Shown in pieces: positions 1-8,401 of a stretch of DNA of 61,340 nt; positions within the stretch are counted from its first letter, which is position 1; each line of letters begins with the position of its first letter. Origin of the DNA: Olsenella_L sp051876355 (GTDB lineage Bacteria > Actinomycetota > Coriobacteriia > Coriobacteriales > Atopobiaceae). The position numbers were made by a program, and so were the translations under genes. The notes under the pieces are model-generated. The model was not told the DNA's origin and did not search any database. It was given only the letters and a program-made list of their open reading frames with translations. The stretch covers positions 1 through 61,340 of the forward strand of contig JBJEHU010000004.1 in NCBI GenBank assembly GCA_051876355.1, read 5' to 3'.

Positions 1-273
1 GAACATGCGGCTTCCTTCCTGCCCCGTTTTGGTCCAGGATCACCACCGCAGTCCCAATTGGTGAGAACTACATTAGCGGTAACACACCCCAGCAGGCCGG
101 ACTTTTCGAGGATGCGCAGGAGAAGGTATGCGTACCCGAAGACCACGTGCGCCTCGGCCGTGGGGATGGCCGGCGCGCAGCCCGCGATGCGCCCGTCGTC
201 CGGCGCGACCGCGGAGAAGGCGTCCGCGCCGGCGTCGTAGGCGACGAGGCCGCGCGTCTTGGAGAGGAACACC
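1..273 (-). pseudogene. Probable transposase fragment, cut by the window edge
   Basis: Read on the minus strand, 273 to about 90 gives an open frame with a KTRG..AYD stretch followed by a VFGYAYLLLRILEKSG stretch. This resembles the N-terminal part of large DDE transposases, where a helical 'FG.AY.L...L...G' segment precedes the catalytic core. No start codon lies in this frame nearby, and the similarity fades below position 90. I infer a truncated insertion-sequence gene. The exact family is not recognised, and a non-transposase origin is possible. Confidence 0.3.
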
Positions 274-377
274 CCTGAGCTGTAATCTTTTGGTGGACAG
301 CGGGATGGCAGGAACCTGCAGCCGATATGCTCGGCAGATATGCTCTCCCATCACCGCCAGCAGATCGGGGCAGCGAG

Positions 378-719
378 ATGTCGGCGAGCGCAGGCGAGAC
401 CGGGAAGGCAGGGTCCAGGGCCAAGGCGAAGGCTCCCAGGCAGCATGCGGAGGAGTGCCGGCCCGAGGCGGCCGGGCACTGCAGGAAGGCCCGGGAGGCG
501 GATCCGAAGAGGAGCATCAGGGAGTGCGCCGCAGAGCCCGGGACCAGCGGCAAGGCCCTGAACGACTGGGCCATCAGGTACGGGAGGACGGGAAAGGCCG
601 CCCAGGCCAGGACCGGCGAGCAGAAGGAGCCCGGCGGGGCAAGAAGGCGCATCAGGGAGCCCGGGAGCGAGAACGAGCTCCCAAGAAAAGCGGCAGCCTT
701 CTTCGCCAGGAGCCTCTGA
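378..719 (+). CDS. IS3-family OrfA-like transposase subunit (possibly degenerate)
   Basis: The 113-residue product has the layout of IS3-type OrfA proteins. A helix-turn-helix stretch (SIRECAAEPGTSGKALNDW, about residues 48-66) is followed by a charged helix that ends in RKAAAFFA, matching the 'LKKAAAFFA' tail typical of the family. Its usual role is DNA binding as part of an OrfAB fusion made by -1 frameshifting. An A-rich run near 679-687 and an overlapping -1 frame are present. Prolines inside helices expected to be continuous, and a poorly preserved OrfB downstream, suggest a dead copy. The start is the first ATG that fits OrfA length. Confidence 0.5.
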   Translation: MSASAGETGKAGSRAKAKAPRQHAEECRPEAAGHCRKAREADPKRSIRECAAEPGTSGKALNDWAIRYGRTGKAAQARTGEQKEPGGARRRIREPGSENELPRKAAAFFARSL

Positions 720-737
720 CGGAGGACAGGTTCCGGC

Positions 738-1105
738 CGATGCATTCAGTCAAGATAGATTTCACCAGACGAGACAACGTATGGCCCCCATCCGCACCAA
801 CGTACCTTCGCCAGTCCCGTCACCGTGGGGCGCCGGAATCGGCGGCCCCCGCCGGCGATGCCCTGTCCTGCGGAGCCCCCCGCTATCTGGCTGACCCCCT
901 CATGGCCCTTCCAGCGGACCATGATGCCCTCGCGCTCCGCGATGCCAAGATGGCTGCAGCCGTCCATGGCGCCTCCAATGATGCATGTCTCCGCAAGCAT
1001 CATCATAGGTCGTGCCTGGGCAGCTGCCTCGTAATGTCCTGTTGCACTCGGAGTGCGGATTTGCCGGGAATTGTTGCCATTCGGACGGTTCTGGGCAGTA
1101 CGTAG
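738..1105 (+). pseudogene. Possible decayed IS3 OrfB remnant
   Basis: In the -1 frame relative to the OrfA-like gene, residues encoded from 741 read DFTRRDNVWPPSAPTYL, recalling the 'F....PN..W..D.TY' entry into the IS3 catalytic core. Further on, a weak 'DAKMAAAV' and 'HHRSCLGS' pattern recalls the region before the second catalytic Asp. The catalytic Asp positions are not recognisable and the frame ends far short of an OrfB of about 280 residues. This is a weak, pattern-based call. Between 1105 and 1348 I see nothing I can name. Confidence 0.3.
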
Positions 1106-1348
1106 TCTGTTCCGGAGCATCCTTTCCTGGTTGCTAAGGCGTCTGGCAGGCACTGATTGCGTGCGTTTGATCAAGTCTCGAAGCGAGATCACCAGCTCCC
1201 AGCCGCAAAAGGAACTGCTCCTCTTGGCCGACGCTGCCTAGAGATGCCTTTCCGACCGAATATACGTAATCAGTGCATGAATGGCTGCCCTGCATGTCGC
1301 TGTAAAAGCATGACGCGGATATGCATGTCTGTCGATGAGATGTCTTTC

Positions 1349-2005
1349 TTATGCCTCTTCTGCTTCCAGAAGCTCCTCCATCGTGCAGCCAAGAGCCTTG
1401 GCAAGACTGAGAACGCTTCTGGCCTGCGCGTGGGAGATATCCTTCTTGCGCTGTTCGTACTGCTGGATGGAGCGGAGCGATACGCCTGATGTTTGGGCAA
1501 GCCCGGTCTGCGAAAGGCCACGAGCGCGCCGCATCCGGGCAAGGTTCGTGGCACTCTCCTCCTGCATTGCCGAAACAGAGATCTTCTGCATGAGCTCTTC
1601 CGGGGAGAGCTCTGCATGATCTGCATGGAGCTTGCGAAGACGCTCTTCTGTGAGCGTGCGGAAGACGGCAGGGAAGGGAAGGCCTGTCTCCCATTGATAG
1701 CGGCAGACAAGCTCCGCTTCCCATCTGAGACGTCCGGTCTCCTGCTTCGAGAGCCTCTTCTCGTTCATGAGGAGGGTATCGATAGAAGCATCCTCATTCA
1801 CATCGAGAACGAGCTCGATAGCAGATCCGCCAATCTCTGGATGTGCATCGGGGCCTGTGCAGGTAGCGGCGACCGAAGAGTTCGCGAAGCGCCGATAGAA
1901 GCCTGCCGCACCTTCGGGCAGGCATTTCTCTGCGAACTCGAACGCCTTGCCAAGCGTGCTGATGACCTGAGGCAGCTCCTTCTCGTCGTATGCCTTGCCT
2001 GTCAT
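1349..2005 (-). CDS. XRE-family HTH regulator with an unrecognised N-terminal domain
   Basis: The product has 218 residues. Residues about 154-213 form a typical XRE/Cro helix-turn-helix (ARGLSQTGLAQTSGVSLRSI with the flanking helices), so it should bind DNA as a dimer. Residues 1-145 are mixed and acidic, with no family I recognise. The region around 60-75 (GSAIELVLDVNEDAS) looks like beta strands, and the region around 118-145 is helical. A long N-terminal domain ahead of a C-terminal XRE domain is common in antitoxin-like or small-molecule-sensing regulators. No intact partner gene follows on the same strand because the adjacent DNA is insertion-sequence debris. A palindrome sits about 45-70 bases upstream of the start (2051-2073) and suggests autoregulation. 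Confidence 0.75.
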   Translation of the reverse strand: MTGKAYDEKELPQVISTLGKAFEFAEKCLPEGAAGFYRRFANSSVAATCTGPDAHPEIGGSAIELVLDVNEDASIDTLLMNEKRLSKQETGRLRWEAELVCRYQWETGLPFPAVFRTLTEERLRKLHADHAELSPEELMQKISVSAMQEESATNLARMRRARGLSQTGLAQTSGVSLRSIQQYEQRKKDISHAQARSVLSLAKALGCTMEELLEAEEA

Positions 2006-2050
2006 GCACCCTCCAAAAGATGTGTACGAAAGATGGAGAAACGGTTACGG

Positions 2051-2073
2051 GTTTTGCCGTTCACCGGTAAAAC
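2051..2073. promoter_or_regulatory. Inverted repeat, likely operator of the XRE gene
   Basis: The arms gttttgccg (2051-2059) and cggtaaaac (2065-2073) are complementary except for one G-T pair, around a 5-base centre. The repeat lies upstream of the minus-strand XRE gene, where its promoter should be. The size and symmetry fit a dimeric HTH protein site. No binding data are available. Confidence 0.4.
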
Positions 2074-2327
2074 ACCGATGAACAGATGCAAAAGAGCAGG
2101 TATCTCCAAATGATTTCAGATGTATCTCTTGAGAGTCATAGTACCCTCCGAGCTGAGATTCTGCTGAATCTGCAGCGCCGAATGGAGCTTTCTTCACTCC
2201 GAATGGCACTTTTCCGCTCAGCGGTACTCCAATTCCGATACCAGTCAGAGCGTGCTAGCATCCGGCCCATGCTGAGGCTCGGTTCTGCTGCAATGGGGCG
2301 GCGGAACCCAGACAGAAAGGAGCGAGC

Positions 2328-3602
2328 ATGGCAACATTGCAGGTCATCCTGATCTTTGCCGTCTTCATTGCAGGCGTTGTCCTGATGATGACAAAGAAGC
2401 TGCCGGCTATCCTGGCACTGCCCTTGATGGGCATCCTGATTGCTGCGGTTGCAGGCGTGCCATTCGTGTCGGCTGATGCCGACACCCAGTCGATCACGGA
2501 CTTCGTCCTTTCGAAAGGTGCCGTGAAGCTGGCCAGCACGATCTCCGTCACGATCTTTGGCGCCATCTTCGCGAAGGCCATCCAGAAGGAGGGCATCTCC
2601 GACGCAATCATCCGCAAGGCAGCAGAGCTTGCAGGCGACAAGCCGACTGCCATCGCCCTCGCCCTGACAGCTGCTATCGCGATCATCTTCACAGCCATGA
2701 GTGGCGCTGGCCCGGTCATCATGGTCTCCCAAATCGCTATCCCGCTGTTCCTCTCTGCTGGCATCGAGCCGGTCGTGGCAGCAAGCCTCATCCTCTTCGG
2801 CCTCAATATCGGCCTGCTTTTCAACGTCTCCCAGTACCAGCTCTACGTCGATACCATCGGCATGGACATGAACGTGATCCTCTCGACCTCCGCTGTCATG
2901 GGCGTCATCTGCGCCATCGTCACAATCGTCTACATCGTCCTCAACACCCGCTCTGCCAAGAAGAGCGCTGCCTGGGCTGCCAAGGCTCCGGCCAAGACTG
3001 ATGTGAATCCTGTCGCTCTCATCATGCCGCTCGTGCCTATCGTGCTTGTCTTCTTCCTCAAGTGGAACGCCGAGACGGCACTCCTGATCTCGATCATCGT
3101 GACCGTCCTCATCACGAAGCCGAAGGAGGCCATCCAGGTCCTTTCGGGCTCTGTCGTCGAGGGCATCAAGGATGTTGCCGGCGTCATCGGCCTCATGATG
3201 GGCATCGGCATCCTTCTGAACGGCGTCTCTGCCACCCAGACCTCGTCGCTCATGCAACCGATCATCTCCGCTATCATCCCGTCGAACCCGATTGTCTACG
3301 TGATCCTCTTCACGATCCTCTCGCCGCTTGCGCTCTACCGTGGCCCGCTCAACATGTATGGCCTTGGCTCCGGCCTCGCGAAGATCATGGTCTCTGCTGG
3401 CACGCTTTCTGCTTCTGCTGTGGGCATGGCACTGCGTTCGACCTCTGTCGTCCAGTGCGTGTCTGACCCGACCAACACCCAGAACGTTATCGTTGCGGAT
3501 TACGCGAACGTCGACGTCAACGACATCCTGAAGTCTACGCTTCCGTACACGATGGTCATGGCATTCTTCATCCTGCTCTATACGGCAATCGCACTGTTCT
3601 AG
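2328..3602 (+). CDS. Citrate/anion transporter-like permease (ion transporter superfamily)
   Basis: This is a very hydrophobic 424-residue inner-membrane protein with about 11-12 predicted membrane segments and no signal peptidase site. The glycine-rich layout, the TAMSGAGPVIMVSQIAIPLF segment about residues 124-143 and a second half resembling the first fit the ion-transporter superfamily (citrate/gluconate/NhaC-like carriers). It heads an operon with a hydantoinase-type protein, an HExxH protein and an FAD oxidoreductase, so it probably imports their substrate. The substrate is not readable from the sequence. The start is an ATG preceded by aaaggagcg. Confidence 0.75.
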   Translation: MATLQVILIFAVFIAGVVLMMTKKLPAILALPLMGILIAAVAGVPFVSADADTQSITDFVLSKGAVKLASTISVTIFGAIFAKAIQKEGISDAIIRKAAELAGDKPTAIALALTAAIAIIFTAMSGAGPVIMVSQIAIPLFLSAGIEPVVAASLILFGLNIGLLFNVSQYQLYVDTIGMDMNVILSTSAVMGVICAIVTIVYIVLNTRSAKKSAAWAAKAPAKTDVNPVALIMPLVPIVLVFFLKWNAETALLISIIVTVLITKPKEAIQVLSGSVVEGIKDVAGVIGLMMGIGILLNGVSATQTSSLMQPIISAIIPSNPIVYVILFTILSPLALYRGPLNMYGLGSGLAKIMVSAGTLSASAVGMALRSTSVVQCVSDPTNTQNVIVADYANVDVNDILKSTLPYTMVMAFFILLYTAIALF

Positions 3603-3613
3603 AGTGGCCGCTT

Positions 3614-3637
3614 TCCCGGGTGCAACAGCGCCCGGGA
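3614..3637 (+). terminator. Hairpin after the permease gene
   Basis: The 10-bp stem tcccgggtgc / gcgcccggga (one U-G pair) with an aaca loop lies 12 bases after the permease stop. No T-run follows, so it may be an attenuator or mRNA stabiliser rather than a full terminator. It adjoins the larger inverted repeat at 3642-3744. Confidence 0.5.
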
Positions 3638-3641
3638 GGCT

Positions 3642-3744
3642 CTGATTATGCGCGTTCGATTTACCTCATAGCAGAAATATCCCACTCCCCGCTCAGAGGG
3701 GCTGCTGCTCAGAGGCCCCCTTCCAATCGAACGTGCATAATCAG
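3642..3744 (+). promoter_or_regulatory. Long-arm inverted repeat between permease and hydantoinase genes
   Basis: ctgattatgcgcgttcgatt (3642-3661) and its reverse complement (3725-3744) match at 19 of 20 positions. The one mismatch becomes a G-U pair in RNA. The 63-base interval contains a duplicated gctcagagg and a small ggggc/gcccc hairpin. The right arm ends 13 bases before the gggagg ribosome-binding site of the next gene. It could be an RNA switch or attenuator, or a pair of inverted operator sites. Confidence 0.6.
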
Positions 3745-3771
3745 TGCCAGAAACGAGGGAGGATACACGCT

Positions 3772-5922
3772 ATGGGACACAGACAGGTCCGCATTGGCAT
3801 CGATGTCGGCGGAACATTCACGGACGCCGTCGTCGTCGACAACGAGACCTATGAGATCGTCGCGAAGGTGAAGGTTCCTACGACCCACCATGCAAAGCAG
3901 GGTGTGGCACAGGGTATCGTCGATGCCATCCGCAAGGTGCTCGACGAGGGTGCCATCGCACCGGGAGATGTCGTCTTCATCGCACACGGCACGACCCAGG
4001 CGACCAATGCCCTCCTCGAAGGAGATGTCGCACGTGTCGGCATTGTCGGTATGGGCAAGGGAGCTGGCGCGGGCCGCGCCGGCACCGAGACGACAGTCGG
4101 CAATATCGAGCTGGCTCCGGGAAAGTATCTCGAGACCGAGCACGAGCTCATAGATTCCGCGAAGCTTACCGATGAGGCGATGGAGGCTGCCATCTCGGCA
4201 TTGCGCGAACGTGGCTGCGAGGTCATCGTCGCTTCCGAGTCCTATTCGGTCGACGACCCTACCGACGAGCGGGCAGTGGTCCAGAAGGCTGAGGACATGG
4301 GCATGGTCGCGACGGGCGGCTATGAGATCTCCCAGCTCTATGGCCTGGCGGCACGTACCCGCACGGCTGCCGTCAATGCCGCCCTCATCCCGAAGATGAT
4401 GGAGACGGCAAACATGACCGAGGACGCCGTGAAGGGCTCCGGCATCGAGAAGCCGCTCATGATCATGCGCTGTGACGGCGGCGTCATGTCGATCGACGAG
4501 GTCAGGAAGCGGCCGATTTTGACGATGCTCTCCGGCCTTGCGGCAGGGGTGGCAGGCGCACTCATGTACGAGAAGATCACTGACGGCATCTTCCTCGAGG
4601 CAGGTGGCACGTCGACCGATATCTCTGCCATCAAGGATGGCAAGGTCATGATCAAGAACGCGACAGTCGGCGGCCACAAGCTGTATCTGACCTCGCTCGA
4701 TGTCCGCACGCTCGGTATCGCCGGCGGCTCCATGATCAGGGTTGAGAACGGAAAGCTCCTCGATGTCGGTCCCCGCTCTGCGCATATCGCAGACCTTGCC
4801 TATGAGGTGTTCACGGATGCAGACAAGATCGTCTTGCCCGAGCTCGAGCACATCGCGCCGCGCGAGGACGACCAGGCTGACTATGCGGCCGTGAAGTGTG
4901 CTGATGGCAGCAAGGTCGCGCTTACGCTCTGCGGCGCGGCAAATATCCTGGGCTATGTGCCAGAAGGCGACTATGCACACGGAGACGTAGAAGCTGCACG
5001 CAAGGCCTGGCAGCCTCTTGCGGATGCCTGCGCAACGACGGTGGACGATATCTGCCGACAGGTCATGGATTGTGCCATGAAGAAGGTCCAGGCAATCGTC
5101 CAGGGCCTCATCGATGACTACGGTCTGAACCCGAACCTGATCTATCTCGTCGGAGGCGGCGGCTCCGCATCTGTCGTGGCACCTGCCCTGGGCGAGCGCA
5201 TGGGCATCCGCCACCGCATTGCAAAGAACGCCCCTTACATCTCGACCATCGGTGTTGCGCTGGCACTTGTGCGCGAGCAGATCGAGCGCAACGTGCCGAA
5301 TCCTTCTGAAGAGGATATCCGCCGCATCAGGCATGATGTGCTTGAGGTCATCACCCGAGCTGGTGCCAATCCAGAGACCGTGGATATCACGGTGGAGATC
5401 GACTCGCAGAAGAACATCCTGCGTGCCACGGCGACCGGAGCAACCGAGCTTCGCACGAAGGACCGGGGCTCTGCTGCCAAGACGGAAGACGAGCTCAAGA
5501 AGATAGTCGCCGAGTCCTCAAGCGTCGATGCCTCAGCCGTGGAAGAAGTGGCAGCGACGGGCCGCTGGCATGTGTTCTGCGCCACGACCGTGAAGAAGGC
5601 CTTCTTCGGTCTCGTGAAGTCAAAGAAGCAGGAGATCCGTGTCGTGGATGAGGAAGGCGTCATCCGCCTCCAGAAGAACGATGCGAAGGTGCTCACGTTC
5701 ACGAAAGACGAGCTCGGCGGTTCCTTCAGCGAGTTCGTGGACAGCATGACGCTCTATACGGATGCAGGAGCCACGCTGCCGAAGACCTATCTCCTCTTCG
5801 GCCAGAAGATGAGCGACCTCTCAGGTGTCCTCAACAAGGAACAGCTCATGGGTCTGGCCGAGATGGAGCTCGAGTTTGCGGGCGACGATCAGGAGATCGT
5901 CGCTGTCGCAGCCAAGGACTAG
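3772..5922 (+). CDS. Hydantoinase/oxoprolinase family protein (HyuA-type subunit)
   Basis: The protein has 716 residues. The N-terminus has the actin-like ATPase signature RIGIDVGGTFTDAVVVD, followed by HGTTQATNALLEG (about residue 80), and the central hydantoinase A domain includes EAGGTSTDIS and LVGGGGSASVV. Family members use ATP to open cyclic amides such as hydantoins or 5-oxoproline, or act as subunits of ketone carboxylases. No HyuB-type partner is nearby, so either this subunit works alone or its partner is elsewhere. The C-terminal 200 residues look like a separate alpha/beta domain. I chose the ATG with gggagg seven to twelve bases upstream; the open frame extends 13 codons further up without a better site. 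Confidence 0.85.
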   Translation: MGHRQVRIGIDVGGTFTDAVVVDNETYEIVAKVKVPTTHHAKQGVAQGIVDAIRKVLDEGAIAPGDVVFIAHGTTQATNALLEGDVARVGIVGMGKGAGAGRAGTETTVGNIELAPGKYLETEHELIDSAKLTDEAMEAAISALRERGCEVIVASESYSVDDPTDERAVVQKAEDMGMVATGGYEISQLYGLAARTRTAAVNAALIPKMMETANMTEDAVKGSGIEKPLMIMRCDGGVMSIDEVRKRPILTMLSGLAAGVAGALMYEKITDGIFLEAGGTSTDISAIKDGKVMIKNATVGGHKLYLTSLDVRTLGIAGGSMIRVENGKLLDVGPRSAHIADLAYEVFTDADKIVLPELEHIAPREDDQADYAAVKCADGSKVALTLCGAANILGYVPEGDYAHGDVEAARKAWQPLADACATTVDDICRQVMDCAMKKVQAIVQGLIDDYGLNPNLIYLVGGGGSASVVAPALGERMGIRHRIAKNAPYISTIGVALALVREQIERNVPNPSEEDIRRIRHDVLEVITRAGANPETVDITVEIDSQKNILRATATGATELRTKDRGSAAKTEDELKKIVAESSSVDASAVEEVAATGRWHVFCATTVKKAFFGLVKSKKQEIRVVDEEGVIRLQKNDAKVLTFTKDELGGSFSEFVDSMTLYTDAGATLPKTYLLFGQKMSDLSGVLNKEQLMGLAEMELEFAGDDQEIVAVAAKD

Positions 5923-5924
5923 CA

Positions 5925-6653
5925 GTGGCTGCCGCTTCGCTAGAAGGCGCCTCTGCCAGGCTTCTTCAGGAAGCCTCTGTCCCAGAGCTTGCGTTTCTGC
6001 AGCTTGAACAGGATTCCCGTGTGCAGAGGCTCCTTCCTGGCGAAGCCAGCCGCATCGTTTCTCAGGCGCTTAGCGCAGGCGAGGAGGCAGCGCGAGCTGC
6101 GAATGCGGACGGAAGCGTCATCTCTGCCTCAGACTTCATTGCCAGCCACGGCGGAAAGCTTGTCCGGGTACGGGGGCAGAAGGTGTCGGTTCCCGGCATC
6201 CATCTTGCGGCGCTCACGCAGGAGGCTCGAGATGGCAGCATCGAGGTCACGCTCTTTGAAGATGCGCTCGAAGAGGAGACAGGAGTCCTCGCCTTCTTCG
6301 GCATGCGGGGCCTTGCGGTGCCAGATCTTGCTGCACTTGAAGAACTGACGCTCTGGCATGAAGCCTTCCATGTCATCGACTTCAAGCAGGATGGAAAGCT
6401 TTCTGCAAAGGTGAGCACGGGGAAGACAAAGGTGCTCTTCGGCACAAAGGAGTGCAGGATAGGCTCAGCTGCTGAAATCTCAGCCCACAGCTTTGCCTGT
6501 ACGGCTCTGGGAGGAAAGATGATGCTCGACCCCTGGAGGTGCGACGCTCTGTACCTTGCAGGGGTGGGAGAGATCACGGAAGAGGGGCTGGCACTTGAGC
6601 TTCAAGATGCCAGAAGGCTCATGGAAGAAGGGAGACGGGATGGAGGCCTATAG
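5925..6653 (+). CDS. Unrecognised HExxH (zincin-like) protein of the catabolic operon
   Basis: I do not recognise this 242-residue protein. A metallopeptidase-type motif HEAFH (residues 145-149) sits in a helix (LTLWHEAFHVID), and 35 residues later comes EISAHSFA (184-191). The spacing is reminiscent of gluzincins, in which a downstream Glu is the third zinc ligand. No signal peptide or membrane segment is seen, so it is probably cytoplasmic. It begins with GTG two bases after the hydantoinase stop and overlaps the next gene by 14 bases, so it belongs to the operon. It could be a metal-dependent hydrolase or peptidase acting with HyuA, or a non-catalytic partner. No function is claimed. Confidence 0.7.
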   Translation: MAAASLEGASARLLQEASVPELAFLQLEQDSRVQRLLPGEASRIVSQALSAGEEAARAANADGSVISASDFIASHGGKLVRVRGQKVSVPGIHLAALTQEARDGSIEVTLFEDALEEETGVLAFFGMRGLAVPDLAALEELTLWHEAFHVIDFKQDGKLSAKVSTGKTKVLFGTKECRIGSAAEISAHSFACTALGGKMMLDPWRCDALYLAGVGEITEEGLALELQDARRLMEEGRRDGGL

Positions 6654-7983
6654 GTTCGGCGCAGAGGATATCGAAGTCCTTGGAACCTGGGATACGGTCG
6701 TTGTCGGTGGCGGCACGGCAGGGGCTTCCTGCGCAATTTCGGCAGCCAATGGCGGCAACCGCACGCTCGTCGTGGAAGCAGCGTCATCTCTCGGCGGTTC
6801 TCCCTCCCAGGCGCTTGTGACGCCGATGATGCCGTCATATGCGCCTCACGGAAAGAACCTTCATGAGATCGAGCGGCGCCTGAACGAGGCTGGCATCGTG
6901 ACCCGCGAGGATGGGGGCCGGATGGGCTACATCTGGACCACGGCTGAGAGCTTTGCCTGCGTGCTCGAGGATATGCTCCAGGATGCTGGCGGAGAGGTGC
7001 TCTATGATGCGCCGCTTGTCCGCGCGGATATGAAGGACGGGAAGATCTCTGCCATCGAGGCAATGACAGTAGAAGGACCCAAGGCAATATGTGCTGCTCA
7101 GTTCGTGGATGCTACAGGCGATGCGGTGCTCTCGCGTCTTGCGGGCGTTCCCTGCCTTGCGGGAGACGATGACGGGAACAACCAGATGAGCTCGCTTCGC
7201 TTCGAGATGGGCGGCATCGATGTCGACTGCTACCGCAGGTATTGCCTGTCTCTTGGCGATGAGTTCAGCCCTCTTGTGGATGGCTATTTCTGGGAGTCCG
7301 CCATGGTTGCAGGACGCGGCTTCAAGCTTGAGCCGCTCTTCCAGAAAGGCGTTGAAGCAGGCATCCTGGAGCCGTCGGATCTGGTCTACTATCAGTGCTT
7401 TTCGCTTCCGGGGGAGCCGGGATGCATGGCATTCAACTGCCCGCATCTGCCCGACCTCAAGAAGAACAGCTCTGCCCTTGCAAGGAGTCAGGCTCTGCGT
7501 GAAGGAAGGCAGCGGATTCGCCGTCTCGTGAAGTTCCTGACGGCCTATATGCCAGGCTTCGAAGATGCCTATCTCATACGCATCGCTCCCATGCTCGGCG
7601 TGCGCGAGAGCTGGCGCATCCAGGGAAGCTATGTGCTCGATGTGGACGATTACGTGAAGCGTGCGAAGTTCGATGACGCAGTTGCCAATGGCACCTGGTA
7701 TATCGATGTGCACTCCGCTACCAAGGGGCTTGTGCATATGGAGAAGTACCGGAAGGGGGAGTACTATCAGATTCCCTATCGCTGCCTTACGAACAAGACG
7801 ATAAGCAACATGCTGACAGTGGGCCGCTGCATCTCTACGAGCTTCCTCGTGCAGGCATCTGTCAGGATTCAGCAGACCGTCATCGATATGGGAGACTCTG
7901 CCGGACGAGCCTGCGCGAGAGCCAGGAAGCAGCAGATGCCGCTTTCCGAGCTTGATGGCACGGGCCTGCTCGCAGCTGAATAG
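6640..7983 (+). CDS. FAD-dependent oxidoreductase
   Basis: The product has 448 residues. The dinucleotide-binding fold is plain: VVVGGGTAGASCAISAANGG (about residues 18-37) followed by the acidic LVVEAASSLGG. The C-terminal half carries the FAD_oxidored-family landmarks: IAPMLGVRESWRIQGSY, YIDVHS, YQIPYRCL, NMLTVGRCIS and a terminal VRIQQTVIDMGDSAG. Family members oxidise or reduce small organic substrates with FAD. It overlaps the HExxH gene by 14 bases and has a gaaggga ribosome-binding site inside that gene, hence this start rather than the ATG 28 codons earlier. It is the last gene of the operon, and a hairpin follows. Confidence 0.85.
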   Translation: MEAYRFGAEDIEVLGTWDTVVVGGGTAGASCAISAANGGNRTLVVEAASSLGGSPSQALVTPMMPSYAPHGKNLHEIERRLNEAGIVTREDGGRMGYIWTTAESFACVLEDMLQDAGGEVLYDAPLVRADMKDGKISAIEAMTVEGPKAICAAQFVDATGDAVLSRLAGVPCLAGDDDGNNQMSSLRFEMGGIDVDCYRRYCLSLGDEFSPLVDGYFWESAMVAGRGFKLEPLFQKGVEAGILEPSDLVYYQCFSLPGEPGCMAFNCPHLPDLKKNSSALARSQALREGRQRIRRLVKFLTAYMPGFEDAYLIRIAPMLGVRESWRIQGSYVLDVDDYVKRAKFDDAVANGTWYIDVHSATKGLVHMEKYRKGEYYQIPYRCLTNKTISNMLTVGRCISTSFLVQASVRIQQTVIDMGDSAGRACARARKQQMPLSELDGTGLLAAE

Positions 7984-7998
7984 ATCGGTTTCACCATC

Positions 7999-8045
7999 AC
8001 ATTGTCCCGCCTGTTTCCGCTGCTATGGAATAGGCGGGGCAATGT
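7999..8045 (+). terminator. Terminator of the catabolic operon
   Basis: The 14-bp stem acattgtcccgcct / aggcggggcaatgt (one U-G pair) with a 19-base loop is followed by cttcttg. It lies 16 bases after the FAD oxidoreductase stop. Confidence 0.6.
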
Positions 8046-8401
8046 CTTCTTGATTGCGAGAACGGCGCTACATGGCAGGAATATCAGCTGGATTCTGGCA
8101 TCTCTGCTGTCATGTCATGCTTCCACAGCTCTTCTGAGGAGATGTCTGTCTCATCATTCCAGATGGCTCCATATCCTCCTTCGCTTACACTGACCTTATC
8201 GAAAAGAAAGCGAACTTCTCGAGTCCTGAAGCCCAAGGCTCAGATGCCGCAGAGTGGCGTACACGGCTTTGCAGAAGACAATTGTTGCCAGTGCCAAGGA
8301 ACTCAACAAGCTGACCTGCAATATTGAATGCGAACAATTGTACTGTTTGTCAGGCAGCATCATCGTTGCAATGGAGAGGTGAAAGCCAGGGGGTGTGCGA
8401 C
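8046..8401. other. Gene-free stretch before the dprA-like pseudogene
   Basis: No open frame here has a ribosome-binding site or a recognisable product. Base composition looks less GC-rich than the flanking operons and continues so through the broken dprA-like gene, which fits acquired or decaying DNA. Nothing else is recognised. Confidence 0.4.

Noticed and set aside
746..1192. 148-residue minus-strand open frame over the OrfB remnant
   Set aside because: No ribosome-binding site and no recognisable domain; the opposite strand shows weak IS3 features in the expected frame.
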